Below are positions 1-8,638 of a stretch of DNA of 64,000 nt, piece after piece. Both the position numbers and the translations under genes were made by a program. The first letter of the stretch is position 1, and every line of letters starts with the position of its first letter. The notes under the pieces were generated by a model that did not search any database, was not told where the DNA came from, and was given only the letters and a program-made list of their open reading frames with translations. Origin of the DNA: Kiloniellales bacterium (lineage in GTDB: Bacteria > Pseudomonadota > Alphaproteobacteria > Kiloniellales > JAKSDN01); assembly GCA_030064845.1 (NCBI GenBank), contig JASJEC010000006.1:1-64000 (forward strand), given 5' to 3'.

Positions 1-624
1 AAGGACGGTCTTGCCCTCCTCCTTGAGGCGGCGGAGGATCCGGAAGAGGTAGTCGGTCTCCTGGGGCGTCAGGACGGCGGTCGGCTCGTCGAGGATCAGC
101 GTCTCGGCGCCGCGATAGAGCACTTTGAGGATCTCGACCCGCTGCTGCACGCCGACCGAGAGCTCACCGACCCGCGCGTCGAGCTCGACCGCGAGCCCAT
201 AGTCCTTTTCCAGCTCCTCCAGCGTGCGCCGCGCCCGCGCGAAGGACTGCTCGGTCCAGACCCCACCCTCGGCGCCGAGCACGATGTTCTCTAGAACGGT
301 GAAGGGCTCGACCAGCATGAAGTGCTGGTGCACCATGCCGATGCCGACAGCGATGGCGTCCTTCGGCCGGCGGATCTCGACCGTCCGCCCGGCCGCCCGG
401 ATCTCGCCCGAGTCGGCCTGGAGAAAGCCGTAGAGAATGTTCATCAGGGTCGACTTGCCGGCCCCGTTCTCGCCGACGATGCCGTGAATCGAGCCCTTGG
501 CGACGCTGAGGTCGACCGACCGGTTGGCGTGGACCGCGCCGAAGCGCTTGTCGATGCCCCGCAGCTCGATGGCTGGTGGCGGCGTGCGCGGCGGCGCCCC
601 GCCCGCCGGTTCCACCTCCGTCAC
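1..624 (-). CDS. BMP-type ABC importer ATP-binding protein, 3' end outside window
   Basis: Cytoplasmic ATPase of a simple-sugar/purine-nucleoside type ABC importer. The first 208 codons are inside the window and the gene continues beyond the left edge. Walker A reads GENGAGKST (about residues 51-59), the signature reads LSVGVQQR (about residue 154) and Walker B reads LILDEPT (about residue 176). The LSVGVQQR form is typical of the RbsA/NupO-like family rather than of polar amino acid importers. The start is a GTG at 624 preceded by a GAGG-like ribosome site; the first 18 residues are a Pro/Gly-rich tail. The BMP substrate-binding gene lies just upstream on the same strand, so the two probably belong to one transporter. 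Its permeases must lie to the left. The family is confident, the substrate is not. Confidence 0.85.
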   Translation of the reverse strand, partial: MTEVEPAGGAPPRTPPPAIELRGIDKRFGAVHANRSVDLSVAKGSIHGIVGENGAGKSTLMNILYGFLQADSGEIRAAGRTVEIRRPKDAIAVGIGMVHQHFMLVEPFTVLENIVLGAEGGVWTEQSFARARRTLEELEKDYGLAVELDARVGELSVGVQQRVEILKVLYRGAETLILDEPTAVLTPQETDYLFRILRRLKEEGKTVL

Positions 625-683
625 GGAGCCGCCTCGCTCGCCGGATCTTGCTGACGACTGATTCTCAACCTCCGGCACCCTTC

Positions 684-757
684 ATCATGCCGTGCTCGGA
701 CCGAATGTTCCCGGGCGCCGGCGGTCCCCGCACCGCCGGATCGCATCCGGCAATGAC
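684..757. repeat. GTCATGC...GCAATGAC-type intergenic repeat
   Basis: This gap between the BMP gene and the ATPase gene starts TCATGCCGTG and ends CGGCAATGAC. It contains a hairpin whose 8-base arms read CCGGCGGT and ACCGCCGG. The same outer ends and layout occur at 47870-47946, so I treat both as one dispersed repeat family. It may act as an intra-operon attenuator or mRNA 3'-end stabiliser; that is inference. Confidence 0.5.
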
Positions 758-798
758 GGCTAGCGGGGCCTCTCGAGCGTTGTCACGGCCCCCGCCGC

Positions 799-1809
799 TC
801 AGTAGCTGCAGGAGTTGTTGGCCGTATAGTCCGCGACCTTGATCGTGCCGGCGATGATGTCCTTCTCCGCCTGCGCCAGCTTGGTCTCGATCTCGGGCGA
901 GATCAGGCCCCGGTTGTAATCGTCGAGCGCCCAGCCGACACCGCCCTCCGCCAGGCCCAGAACCTTCAGGCCGGGCTTCCAGGTACCGTCCTTGGCCGAG
1001 CGGAAAGCCTCGTCGACCGCGACGTCGACCCGCTTCACCATCGAGGTCAGCATGACGCCCGGGTGCAGGTAGTTCTGGTTGGAGTCGACGCCGATCGCCA
1101 GGTTGCCGGTGTCGTTGGCTGCCTGATAGACCCCGACGCCGGTGCCTCCCGCCGCCGCGAAGACGACGTCGACGCCGCGGCCGAACTGGGAGCGGGCCAG
1201 CTCGCCGCCCTTGGTCGGGTCGTTCCACGCCGCCGGCGTGTTGCCGGTCATGTTCATCAGGACCTCGGTCCCGGCATTGGCGTGCTTGGCGCCCTGCTCG
1301 TAGCCGCAGGCGAACTTGCGGATCAGGGGAATGTCCATGCCGCCGATGAAGCCGAGCTTCCCGGTCTTCGACGCCATGGCGCCGACCATGCCGACCAGGA
1401 AAGAGCCCTCGTGCTCCTTGAAGACGATCGACTGGACGTTGGGCGCGTCGACCACGCCGTCGATCAAGGTGAACTTGACGTCGGGCAGCTCCGCCGCGAC
1501 GGTCTCGACCGCGGCGGTCTGGGCGAAGGAGACGGCCACGATGACCGTGGCGCCGCGCCGCGCCATGTTGCGCAGGGCCTGGGCGCGCTGGGCCTCGTTG
1601 GTCGGCTCGAACTCCAGGACCTCGATGCCGGTCTTGCCCTTGAATATCTGGGAGCCGTTATAAGCCGCCTCGTTGAACGACTTATCGAACTTGCCGCCCA
1701 TGTTGTAGAGCAGCCCCGGCTTGAACTCGGCCGCGGCCAGCGCGCCCGAGAGCCCGAAGACGCCCAGCGCGACCGCCAGGCACAGGCGCTTGATCTCAAA
1801 CCCAGCCAT
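799..1809 (-). CDS. BMP family ABC transporter substrate-binding protein
   Basis: Periplasmic binding protein of the Bmp/Med family, which captures purine nucleosides or related compounds for an ABC importer. It is 336 residues long, usual for the family. It begins MAGFEIKRLCLAVALG with a typical type I signal peptide ending near ALAAA, and no lipobox cysteine is visible. The mature part opens KPGLLYNMGGKFDKSFNEAA, matching the conserved D(K)SFN element near the start of Bmp proteins. I chose the ATG at 1809 because the signal peptide starts there; an extra 13-residue upstream extension is unlikely. It lies 174 bases upstream of the ATPase gene on the same strand. Ligand unknown; nucleosides are the family's usual cargo. 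Confidence 0.88.
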   Translation of the reverse strand: MAGFEIKRLCLAVALGVFGLSGALAAAEFKPGLLYNMGGKFDKSFNEAAYNGSQIFKGKTGIEVLEFEPTNEAQRAQALRNMARRGATVIVAVSFAQTAAVETVAAELPDVKFTLIDGVVDAPNVQSIVFKEHEGSFLVGMVGAMASKTGKLGFIGGMDIPLIRKFACGYEQGAKHANAGTEVLMNMTGNTPAAWNDPTKGGELARSQFGRGVDVVFAAAGGTGVGVYQAANDTGNLAIGVDSNQNYLHPGVMLTSMVKRVDVAVDEAFRSAKDGTWKPGLKVLGLAEGGVGWALDDYNRGLISPEIETKLAQAEKDIIAGTIKVADYTANNSCSY

Positions 1810-1894
1810 CACGAACCTCCCCGTTCGGCGTTCCGTTGTCCCGCCCAAAGTGAAGCATCATTCGCTGGTGAGGGGCAAGGGCGGGCCGGTTTGG

Positions 1895-2821
1895 CTATCC
1901 CTCCTGCGGCGGCACCTCCCGCGCCGGCAGCGGCCCGTCGTAGTAGGGCAGCCGGACCCGGCGCGGCTGCCAGCCGCCCTGGTCGATCAATCCCTTGGCG
2001 TGCTGGGCGATCTCGTCCATGGGCGCGAGCCAGACGTCGCCCTTGGCCAGCATGGTCTCGATCATGCCGCGCAGGGCCTCGGCGCGGGCCAGGCGCGCCG
2101 AGACCCAGGGGTGCCAGACGCTGATCCACATCCCGCCGTGCCGATGGGCCGCCTCGAACTCCGCCATGAAGGTCTCGCTGGCCTCCCGCGGCGAACGGAT
2201 GTTCAGGTTGTAGCCGACGTCGGAGTTGCAGACGTACTGCGGCCAGTCGTCGAGCGCCCAATGGGAGGAGAGTCCGATCAGCCGGCCCCGGTCGGTCTCG
2301 TAAAGGCTGGGCACGTCGTCGTCCATCAGGGAGGCGTCGTAGAGGAAGCCGAACTCGGCCAGGATCGAGGCGGTATGACGCGAGAACTGGTAGGTCGGGG
2401 CGCGGAAGCCGCGGGGCTTCTGGCCGGTCATGCGCTCGATGGTCTCGATCCCGCGCCCGATCCATTCGACCTCGGCCTCCCGGTTCGGCAGTTTGTTCAT
2501 CTCTTCGTGGAGGTAGCCGTGGTGGGCGATCTCGTGGCCGTCCTTGAGGATCGCGTCGACCAGATGCGGATAGCGCTCCATGCACCAGGCCGGATAGAAG
2601 AAGGTCTGCTTGATCTCGAACTCGCGGAAGATCGCCAGAATGCGGGGCACGGCGATCTCGTCGTAGCGCACCCAGGAGGTCGCTGCGACCTTGTCGGGCA
2701 TGGCGTCGCCGTAGATCAGATGCAGGAAGCTGTCGGTGTCGATGTCGAAGGTGAAGGCGGCGGCGCACTTGGCGGCGTTCGGCCAGGGGACGGGGTTCTC
2801 GATCATCGTTCCGGCGGTCAC
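1895..2821 (-). CDS. polysaccharide deacetylase (NodB-homology) family protein
   Basis: A carbohydrate-esterase-4 fold hydrolase of about 308 residues. Visible motifs are TFDIDTDS (metal-binding Asp), GHEIAHHGYLHE with the paired histidines, and RGFRAPTYQ, all typical of NodB-homology domains. There is no signal peptide, so it probably acts in the cytoplasm on a small amide or ureide, like PuuE-type allantoinases, rather than on cell-wall polymer; that is inference. The GTG start at 2821 overlaps the upstream TGA as GTGA, the same arrangement as between the two genes upstream. An alternative ATG is at 2806. It is the last gene of a three-gene overlapping operon. Confidence 0.85.
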   Translation of the reverse strand: MTAGTMIENPVPWPNAAKCAAAFTFDIDTDSFLHLIYGDAMPDKVAATSWVRYDEIAVPRILAIFREFEIKQTFFYPAWCMERYPHLVDAILKDGHEIAHHGYLHEEMNKLPNREAEVEWIGRGIETIERMTGQKPRGFRAPTYQFSRHTASILAEFGFLYDASLMDDDVPSLYETDRGRLIGLSSHWALDDWPQYVCNSDVGYNLNIRSPREASETFMAEFEAAHRHGGMWISVWHPWVSARLARAEALRGMIETMLAKGDVWLAPMDEIAQHAKGLIDQGGWQPRRVRLPYYDGPLPAREVPPQEG

Positions 2822-3834
2822 TCGACCGGATCGCGGATCAGCGGGCAGGTCGAGCAGTGGATGCCGCCGCCGTTCAGCTGCACCCTGTCGTAGGGCACCA
2901 CGACGATCTCGACGCCCCAGCTCTCCAGCCGGTCGCGCGTGCGCGCCGAGAGGCCCTCGGGCATCAGGACACGGCCGGGCCTGACCGCGAGGCCGTTGAC
3001 GATCCAGGCGTTGTCTTCCGGGGTCATCTCGACGGTGCGGATGCCCAGCGCCTTGAGCTCCTCGAGAAAGGAGAAGGGCAGGCCGGGCGCCCAGACCAGG
3101 GCGAGATCGACGTCGACCATGAGGAAGTGGCCGTCGATGTGGATGTCGTAGCCGCGCAGGTCGACGACGATCAGCCTGACGCCCTGACGGTCCAGCACCT
3201 CGGCGACCTGGGCGATGCCCTCGTCGTTCACGCGGATGCCCCGGCCGACCACCGCGGTCCGTCGGTTCAGCCAGGCGAAACTGCCGCCTTCGATCATGCC
3301 GGTGCCGCTGACGGTGCGCAGGATCGGCACGCCGAGCCCGGCCAGCGTGCGGGTGACCGCGCGCTCCTCGCCGTGGCGCATGCGCGGCGCCATGCGCGCC
3401 ACGATCGCGCCGCCCTTGACGGCGAAGGCGCTGTCCCGCGTGTAGACCGACTTGAAGCGGCCGCCCTCGACGCCTTCCAGGTAGTGGACCTCGACCCCCT
3501 CGGCGCGCAGCGCCGCGGCCAGCGCGTCGTGCTGCGCCTGCAACTCTTCGAGCGCCGGGATCTCCTCGCTCTGCCAGTACCAGCCGGCCTCGGGATCGCC
3601 GTAGGAGCCGATCGCCTCGATCCGCTTGCCGCGGTCGATGACCGCGAACTCCGCGCCCGGCCGGTGCATCAGCACGGCGCGGAGCTGGCCGACGTCGTTG
3701 TCGCAGCCCCAGTTCCGGCCCCAGACCGCCGCCATGCGTTCCGGGTCTTCGAAGGCCGGCTCCGGATGCGAGCCGAACAGCTTGATGGTGGCGTTGTAGA
3801 CGTCCTTGTCCTTTGGCGGGATCGGCGCGCTCAC
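2818..3834 (-). CDS. arginine deiminase / amidinotransferase fold protein
   Basis: Member of the guanidino-group-modifying superfamily (arginine deiminase, dimethylargininase, amidinotransferase). At 338 residues it shows the expected catalytic elements: MIEGGSF (Glu), DIHIDGHF (His) and, near the C-terminus, GGGIHCSTCPLIRDP with the nucleophilic Cys. It starts at a GTG that overlaps the cupin stop as GTGA and ends in a GTGA overlap with the deacetylase gene, so the three are translationally coupled. The substrate is probably a guanidino compound such as arginine, a methylarginine or a guanidino acid, but no residue seen here fixes which. Family confident, reaction tentative. Confidence 0.86.
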   Translation of the reverse strand: MSAPIPPKDKDVYNATIKLFGSHPEPAFEDPERMAAVWGRNWGCDNDVGQLRAVLMHRPGAEFAVIDRGKRIEAIGSYGDPEAGWYWQSEEIPALEELQAQHDALAAALRAEGVEVHYLEGVEGGRFKSVYTRDSAFAVKGGAIVARMAPRMRHGEERAVTRTLAGLGVPILRTVSGTGMIEGGSFAWLNRRTAVVGRGIRVNDEGIAQVAEVLDRQGVRLIVVDLRGYDIHIDGHFLMVDVDLALVWAPGLPFSFLEELKALGIRTVEMTPEDNAWIVNGLAVRPGRVLMPEGLSARTRDRLESWGVEIVVVPYDRVQLNGGGIHCSTCPLIRDPVE

Positions 3835-4409
3835 GAGCGGTCCCGCTCCAGGCCGGCGTTGTAGCGGGCCTCGGCCTGGCGGAAGACTTCACGGGTGTGC
3901 GCCATGTCCCAGGGCTGCTCGACCAGGGTTTCGTGATCCCACTGGCTGCGCGGCTTCGGCGGGTTGAAGAAGTCGCCGCCGTAGACGTGGATCGCGCTGG
4001 TGTGCTTGATGATCGGGTTGGCGACCGAGTGGATGATGTCGCGCCCCAGGGTCGCAACCTGGCCCGGCCCCATGGACTCGGCGCCGGCCGCCTCGATCGC
4101 GGGCGCGCCCTCGCCGTGGTCGATGCGGCGCCAGAAGAGGTTGTCCTCGCGGCCGCCGTATATGCCGATGACGGCGAACATCTGGTGGTTATGGGGCAGC
4201 AGGGTCATGCAGGGCGCCCAGACGAAGTTGATCACCGTCAGGTCGTCGGCCTGGTGGAGCGGGAAGACGCCGGCCTTGGTCGGCTCGCCCAGCTCGGCGA
4301 CGATCCCGGCAGGATCGGACACCGCTTTCCGCACGAGCTCGCGGATCGCCTTCTGTCCTTCGCCTACCGCTGCCTTGCAGTCCTCGATGAAGCGCTCCTT
4401 CTGAAACAT
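3831..4409 (-). CDS. cysteine-dioxygenase-like cupin protein
   Basis: A 192-residue cupin resembling the cysteine dioxygenase/thiol dioxygenase group. The metal-binding histidines are in PHNHQMFAVIGIYGG and in GRDIIHSVANP; the spacing fits an iron-binding cupin. Thiol dioxygenases oxidise small thiols to sulfinates in the cytoplasm, but the thiol cannot be named here. It is the first gene of the operon that continues with the deiminase-fold and deacetylase genes, joined by a GTGA overlap. The promoter should lie in the short gap 4410-4524 shared with the divergent GMC gene. Confidence 0.78.
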   Translation of the reverse strand: MFQKERFIEDCKAAVGEGQKAIRELVRKAVSDPAGIVAELGEPTKAGVFPLHQADDLTVINFVWAPCMTLLPHNHQMFAVIGIYGGREDNLFWRRIDHGEGAPAIEAAGAESMGPGQVATLGRDIIHSVANPIIKHTSAIHVYGGDFFNPPKPRSQWDHETLVEQPWDMAHTREVFRQAEARYNAGLERDRS

Positions 4410-4524
4410 CGCTCCGCCCCCGGAAATCCGCTGGGAAACACAGGGAAAAGCTTAGCGATAGGGGCGGTCTCGGCCTAGAACAATTCGGCCGCCTCTGGTG
4501 CGGCTTTCTGGAGCGGGCAGAGCG

Positions 4525-6174
4525 ATGCGCAGCCAAGACTACGACTACGTGATCGTCGGCGCCGGCTCGGCGGGCTGCGTCCTGGCCAATCGTCTTACCG
4601 AGGACGGGCGCCACCGGGTCTTGCTGCTGGAGGCCGGTCCCATGGACCGCAACCTGCTGATCCACGTGCCAGCGGGCGTCTACAGCGTCTACAGGGACCC
4701 GCGGCTCAACTGGAACTACCAGAGCGAGGAAGAGCCGGAACTGAACGGCCGCGCCATCGAGACGCCGCGCGGCAAGGTGGTCGGCGGATCCTCCTCGATC
4801 AACTCCATGGTCTACATGCGCGGCCACCCGCTCGACTACGACCACTGGGCCGAGGCCTTCGGCCTGCCGAACTGGCGCTACGCGGACTGCCTGCCCTACT
4901 TCAAGGCAGGCGAGACCAGCGACCGCGGCGCCGACATGTGGCGCGGCGACAGCGGGCCCCTCAGCGTCGCCCGGAGCAGCCTGGAGAACCCGCTGTTCGA
5001 CGCCTTCCTTGAGGCGGGCGACCAGTCCGGCCAGGGCCGGTCCGACGATCTCAACGGCTACAAGCCGGAGGGTCTGGCGCGGCTGGACAGCACCAAGAGG
5101 AACGGCCGCCGCTGCAGCGCCGCCGTGGCGCATCTCCGGCCCGCGCTCAGCCGGCCGAACCTGCGCCTGGTCACCCGGGCCGCCGCCCGGGAGATCCTGA
5201 TCGAGGGGAACCGGGCCGCCGGCATCACCTACACCCACCGCGGCGAGCGGCACGCGGCGCGCGCCGACAGGGAGGTCATCCTGTCCGGCGGCGCGATCAA
5301 CTCGCCGCAGCTCATGATGCTGTCCGGGATCGGACCGGCCGATCACCTGCGCGACCACGGCATAGAGCCGCGTCTGGACCTGCCGGGCGTCGGGCAGAAC
5401 CTGATGGACCACGCCACGGTCATCGTGAAGGTCGCCTGCACCCGGCCGGTGACGATCCACGAGGTCGCCCGGCCGCTGAACAAGGCCCTGGCCGGGGCGC
5501 GCTGGCTGATCGACCGCTCCGGCATCGCCGCCTCCAACATCTGGGAGGCCGGCGGCCTTGTGCGCGGCAACGCTAGCGTTTCCTACCCCAACCTGCAGTA
5601 CCACTTCGGCGCCTTCGGCGCCGAGTACGAGGGGCAGAAGATCAGGCTGCAGCAGGCCTTCTCGCTCCACGTCGACCAGCTGCGCCCGACCAGCCGCGGC
5701 GAGATCCGGCTGAAGAGCGCCGACCCGGCGGAAAAGCCGGCGCTTCATTTCAACTACCTCTCGAGCGAGCACGACCGGCGCGAGATGGTCGAAGGGGTCC
5801 GCCTGGCCCGCGAACTGGTCGCCCAGCGCGCCTTCGATCCCTACCGCGGCCGCGAGCTCGCGCCCGGCCCCGCGGCCGTCTCGGACCGGGAGATCCTGGC
5901 CGCGGTCCGCGGCCTGACCGGGACCGACTACCACCCCTGCGGCACCTGCCGCATGGGCAAGGACGCGCTGGCGGTGGTCGACCAGGAACTGAAGGTCCAC
6001 GGAATCGAGGGACTTCGGGTGGTGGACGCCTCGGTGATGCCCCGCATCATCAGCGCCAACCTCAACGCCCCGGTGCAGATGATCGCCGCCCGCGCCGCCG
6101 ATTTCATCCTGGGCCGCGCGCCGCTGCCGCCGCTGCAGGCCGACTTTCACTTTCTGGAGAAGCGCCCCGGATAG
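4525..6174 (+). CDS. GMC family oxidoreductase (choline dehydrogenase-like)
   Basis: FAD-dependent alcohol oxidoreductase of 549 residues. The N-terminus carries the dinucleotide-binding motif DYVIVGAGSAGCVLANRL. GMC signature 1 appears as GKVVGGSSSINSMVYMRG and signature 2 as GAINSPQLMMLSGIGP. The active-site region DYHPCGTCRMG lies near the C-terminus, followed by NLNAPVQMIAARAADFI. BetA-like enzymes oxidise choline, but most environmental paralogues act on other alcohols, so the substrate is open. I chose the ATG at 4525 because the FAD-binding fold follows directly and GAG-rich sequence precedes it; a GTG at 4498 would add nine residues. It is transcribed away from the cupin operon and its 3' end faces the haloperoxidase gene. 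Confidence 0.9.
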   Translation: MRSQDYDYVIVGAGSAGCVLANRLTEDGRHRVLLLEAGPMDRNLLIHVPAGVYSVYRDPRLNWNYQSEEEPELNGRAIETPRGKVVGGSSSINSMVYMRGHPLDYDHWAEAFGLPNWRYADCLPYFKAGETSDRGADMWRGDSGPLSVARSSLENPLFDAFLEAGDQSGQGRSDDLNGYKPEGLARLDSTKRNGRRCSAAVAHLRPALSRPNLRLVTRAAAREILIEGNRAAGITYTHRGERHAARADREVILSGGAINSPQLMMLSGIGPADHLRDHGIEPRLDLPGVGQNLMDHATVIVKVACTRPVTIHEVARPLNKALAGARWLIDRSGIAASNIWEAGGLVRGNASVSYPNLQYHFGAFGAEYEGQKIRLQQAFSLHVDQLRPTSRGEIRLKSADPAEKPALHFNYLSSEHDRREMVEGVRLARELVAQRAFDPYRGRELAPGPAAVSDREILAAVRGLTGTDYHPCGTCRMGKDALAVVDQELKVHGIEGLRVVDASVMPRIISANLNAPVQMIAARAADFILGRAPLPPLQADFHFLEKRPG

Positions 6175-6188
6175 GGCGCCGAAAAGCC

Positions 6189-6223
6189 AAAGGACCTGCG
6201 CCGCTAAGCGACACAGGCCCTTT
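6189..6223. terminator. hairpin between convergent genes
   Basis: AAAGGACCTG pairs with CAGGCCCTTT around a 15-base loop, with one mismatch. It sits between the converging ends of the GMC gene and the haloperoxidase-like gene, where it could terminate from either side. No long T-run follows. Confidence 0.4.
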
Positions 6224-6269
6224 GAAACTTAACTCGCATTCGGGAGGCCGAGGCCCCCGTCAGGCGTGA

Positions 6270-7643
6270 CTAGTCGTCGTCTTCATCGTCGTCGAGCGGC
6301 TGAAGCGACTCTTCCAGGATCTCCCTGGCCAAACCACGGCCGCTCGCCTGTCCAGCCTGGTTGCTGAACTCGAAGTGGATGCCCGCAAAGATACGCGCCC
6401 GGCCGGCCTCCCTGGCGGCGTCGGAGAAGCTGGAATAGGTACGCTCCTCATTTCCTCCAACTTCGCTACAAGTGCGGTCGCTTCCATCATCACCGGCGAA
6501 CGTGAACTCGATGTGGTCCGTGCCGTAGAAGCCGGCCAGGATTGTCGAGCCTGCACCCGCGAAGGTGCTCTGCCCCGAGGTGTGCTCGGGAGAGGAGCCC
6601 GTGCCTATGTTGCGAGGCACCCATGGATCAACGGCTTCGGTATGGCGGTTACCATCCGTGTCGGCATTCTCGACTGCGGTTCGGGGACGCCAGAAGCCGA
6701 ACTTATCCTTGCTGATCCAGGCAGGGATCACCGCGTCGCCCATGGCCAGGCCCTGCAGGGCGAAGAGACGCGCCGTCTCGGAGATCGACTTGGTGGTGTT
6801 CTCCCCATCGGCGACGACGCCGGTGACCTTTATCCACTCGCCCGGAGGGCGCGCCGAGCCGCCGGAGCCCTGCCAGAAGCAGACAGTTTCCAAGAGCTCC
6901 CTTTCCTCGTCCTCATTGTCGGCGCCACCTTTCTCACCCATCAGCTTCACATCGTTGAAGGCGGTGGCATAGGCCCGGCTACGCAGCTTCGGCGGCCCGT
7001 CGCTCTCGTAATCCTCGGGGTCCTCGATCGCGAAAGGCTCCAGGTCCGCGTACTGGACAGATCCGAATCTGCCGCGGAAGTCGCCCGGGCCATCCCCGTA
7101 GAAGCCCGGCTCCCGAGTGACTACCGGCCTGTAACCGTCGTCCAAGCGGTTGTGGTACACGTCGTTCCCGACGGTTACGCCCCACTTGAAACCGCGGTCG
7201 GCCCCTTTAGCGCCGTCCAGCCTGAGCATCTCCACGGCCAACTGGTTATTGAGCTCGATCTGAGCATTAGCGCTAAGCTCCAGATCTTCCACGAACCTGC
7301 TGAGAACGGTATAGGCCGCTCCCACCGCCGCTGCCTCGCGATTACCGCGGCGCGGCGCGGCGGCGAGAAGGCGCTCAGTAACCAGAGCGGCTTCGCGGCC
7401 GCGGCGGCGCTTACGGTCGATGCCGTTGACCGCGTCGTACATGGCGGCATTGACGATCGCATAGATACGCGCGGCGTCAGGCGTACCCACACTTTCCTCG
7501 CGGACCGCGTCCAAGGCCTCTCCGTTCCAGGTAATGATCACGTCGCCGGGTTGCGTCCCGGTCGCCGTTGCTACGCTGCTTGTCGCAATTACTGACACAA
7601 ATGCACAGGCCATTACCCCTGGCCATTTTCTGATTCTAGGCAT
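6270..7643 (-). CDS. vanadium-dependent haloperoxidase / PAP2-like exported protein
   Basis: An exported 457-residue protein of the PAP2/vanadium-haloperoxidase superfamily. A signal peptide opens MPRIRKWPGVMACAFVSVIA. Superfamily elements occur in order: KFGFWRPRTAV (Lys and Arg of the oxyanion site), SPEHTSGQSTFAGAG, and RARIFAGIHFEFSN (Arg and His). In the second motif the usual catalytic His (SGH) is Gln, CAG in the DNA, so peroxidase activity is uncertain. The C-terminus is an acidic tail, DDDEDDD. The ATG at 7643 follows AAGGGG at good spacing, which decides against the ATG at 7712. Base composition is less GC-rich than in its neighbours and a strongly AT-rich leader precedes it, suggesting acquisition by transfer. 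Confidence 0.82.
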   Translation of the reverse strand: MPRIRKWPGVMACAFVSVIATSSVATATGTQPGDVIITWNGEALDAVREESVGTPDAARIYAIVNAAMYDAVNGIDRKRRRGREAALVTERLLAAAPRRGNREAAAVGAAYTVLSRFVEDLELSANAQIELNNQLAVEMLRLDGAKGADRGFKWGVTVGNDVYHNRLDDGYRPVVTREPGFYGDGPGDFRGRFGSVQYADLEPFAIEDPEDYESDGPPKLRSRAYATAFNDVKLMGEKGGADNEDEERELLETVCFWQGSGGSARPPGEWIKVTGVVADGENTTKSISETARLFALQGLAMGDAVIPAWISKDKFGFWRPRTAVENADTDGNRHTEAVDPWVPRNIGTGSSPEHTSGQSTFAGAGSTILAGFYGTDHIEFTFAGDDGSDRTCSEVGGNEERTYSSFSDAAREAGRARIFAGIHFEFSNQAGQASGRGLAREILEESLQPLDDDEDDD

Positions 7644-7972
7644 TGTGTACCCCTTTGATTTTTTGGATTTCGCTTTGGGTGAGTGCTTTAAGATCTGCAA
7701 CAAGTACATCACTCAGTTGTTATCTGCAACAAAAATAGTTTGTGGTTTGACGAAATTATTTTCGCCGAAACCGTATCTAATACATTGTATTTACGCGATA
7801 TACACATTCTTAACACCGGGTTAATTGTAGCAATTCACGCTAAATTAGCCCTTTCTAGTCGCCGACAAATCTCGCGAGGGACTCAACTCCTAATATTAGT
7901 AAAACGTAAAGGAAGTGGGCGTATCGATGGGGCCAACCTTTCGACAAAAGCTTGTGCGAAGGAAACGGCAAG
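7644..7972. other. AT-rich divergent intergenic region
   Basis: About 330 bases between the divergently transcribed haloperoxidase-like and histidine phosphatase genes, far more AT-rich than the rest of the window. No convincing gene is present. An 11-base direct repeat ATCTGCAACAA occurs at 7693-7703 and 7722-7732, 29 bases apart start to start, which could be a regulator-binding pair. The ribosome site AAGGGG for the leftward gene (near 7650) and AAGGAAA (7959-7965) for the rightward gene lie at its two ends. I could not place a promoter with confidence. Confidence 0.5.
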
Positions 7973-8638
7973 ATGAGCAAAAGCAACAATTTGAAGTGGG
8001 CCACGGCGGCCGCGCTCGCGGCAGTCCTGGCGATCGGCGTTACCAAGACGGCGCAGGCCGAGCTGACCTCTGCGGAGCTGGTCCGGGCCCTGCAATCCGG
8101 CGGTCATGTCGTCTACATGCGCCACACCCTGACCGACCGCTCCCAGGAGGACCTGGATCACACCAACCTGGACAACTGCGCGACACAGCGCAACCTGAGC
8201 GAGGAGGGCCGCGAGCAGGCCCGGGTCATCGCCCAGGCCACGCGGCAGCTCAGCATCCAGTTCGATTCCGTGATGACCAGCCCGTACTGCCGGGCCAAGG
8301 AGACGGCGAGCCTGGCCTTCGGCCGCGGCCAGCTGACTCCCTCGCTGCGCTACCTCTCGCACCAGCCCGAGTACGAGCAGCCCGGTTCGATGCAGGACAT
8401 CCGCCGCATGCTCAGCACCCCGCCGAGCAACGGCGGCAACACGATCCTGGTCTCGCACACCGAGAACCTGAAACAGGTCGCGGGCATCTGGCCCAAGAAC
8501 TCGGGCGTCATGCACGTCTTCGAGCCCCAGGGCAACGGCAGCTTCCGGCATCTCGGCAAGATCGATCCCGGCGAGTGGACCACCCTGTCCCAGCTCGGCG
8601 GAAACGACGAAACCTGCATCTGGTTCGTCTGCTGGTAA
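7973..8638 (+). CDS. exported histidine phosphatase family protein
   Basis: A secreted or periplasmic phosphatase-fold protein of 221 residues. The first 35 residues are a signal peptide (basic start, hydrophobic AAALAAVLAIGV, cleavage near AQA). The histidine phosphatase core shows VVYMRHT with the phospho-accepting His, SPYCRAKETASLAFG, and LVSHTENLKQ with the second His. The ATG at 7973 is preceded by AAGGAAA eight bases upstream, better than the upstream ATG at 7952. It is divergent from the haloperoxidase-like gene. The substrate is unknown; related exported members dephosphorylate sugar or lipid-A phosphates, which is only a guide. Confidence 0.85.
   Translation: MSKSNNLKWATAAALAAVLAIGVTKTAQAELTSAELVRALQSGGHVVYMRHTLTDRSQEDLDHTNLDNCATQRNLSEEGREQARVIAQATRQLSIQFDSVMTSPYCRAKETASLAFGRGQLTPSLRYLSHQPEYEQPGSMQDIRRMLSTPPSNGGNTILVSHTENLKQVAGIWPKNSGVMHVFEPQGNGSFRHLGKIDPGEWTTLSQLGGNDETCIWFVCW

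Noticed and set aside
1895-4057. 720-codon frame joining the deacetylase to upstream sequence
   Set aside because: The upstream half is only the wrong frame of the deiminase-fold gene, which is coded by 2818-3834 in another frame.
4189-6150. 653-codon minus-strand frame opposite the GMC gene
   Set aside because: A shadow of GC-rich coding sequence; the plus strand encodes a full GMC oxidoreductase with all motifs.
7534-7824. 96-codon plus-strand frame in the AT-rich gap
   Set aside because: It overlaps the haloperoxidase signal-peptide region on the opposite strand, has no ribosome site and no family-like sequence.
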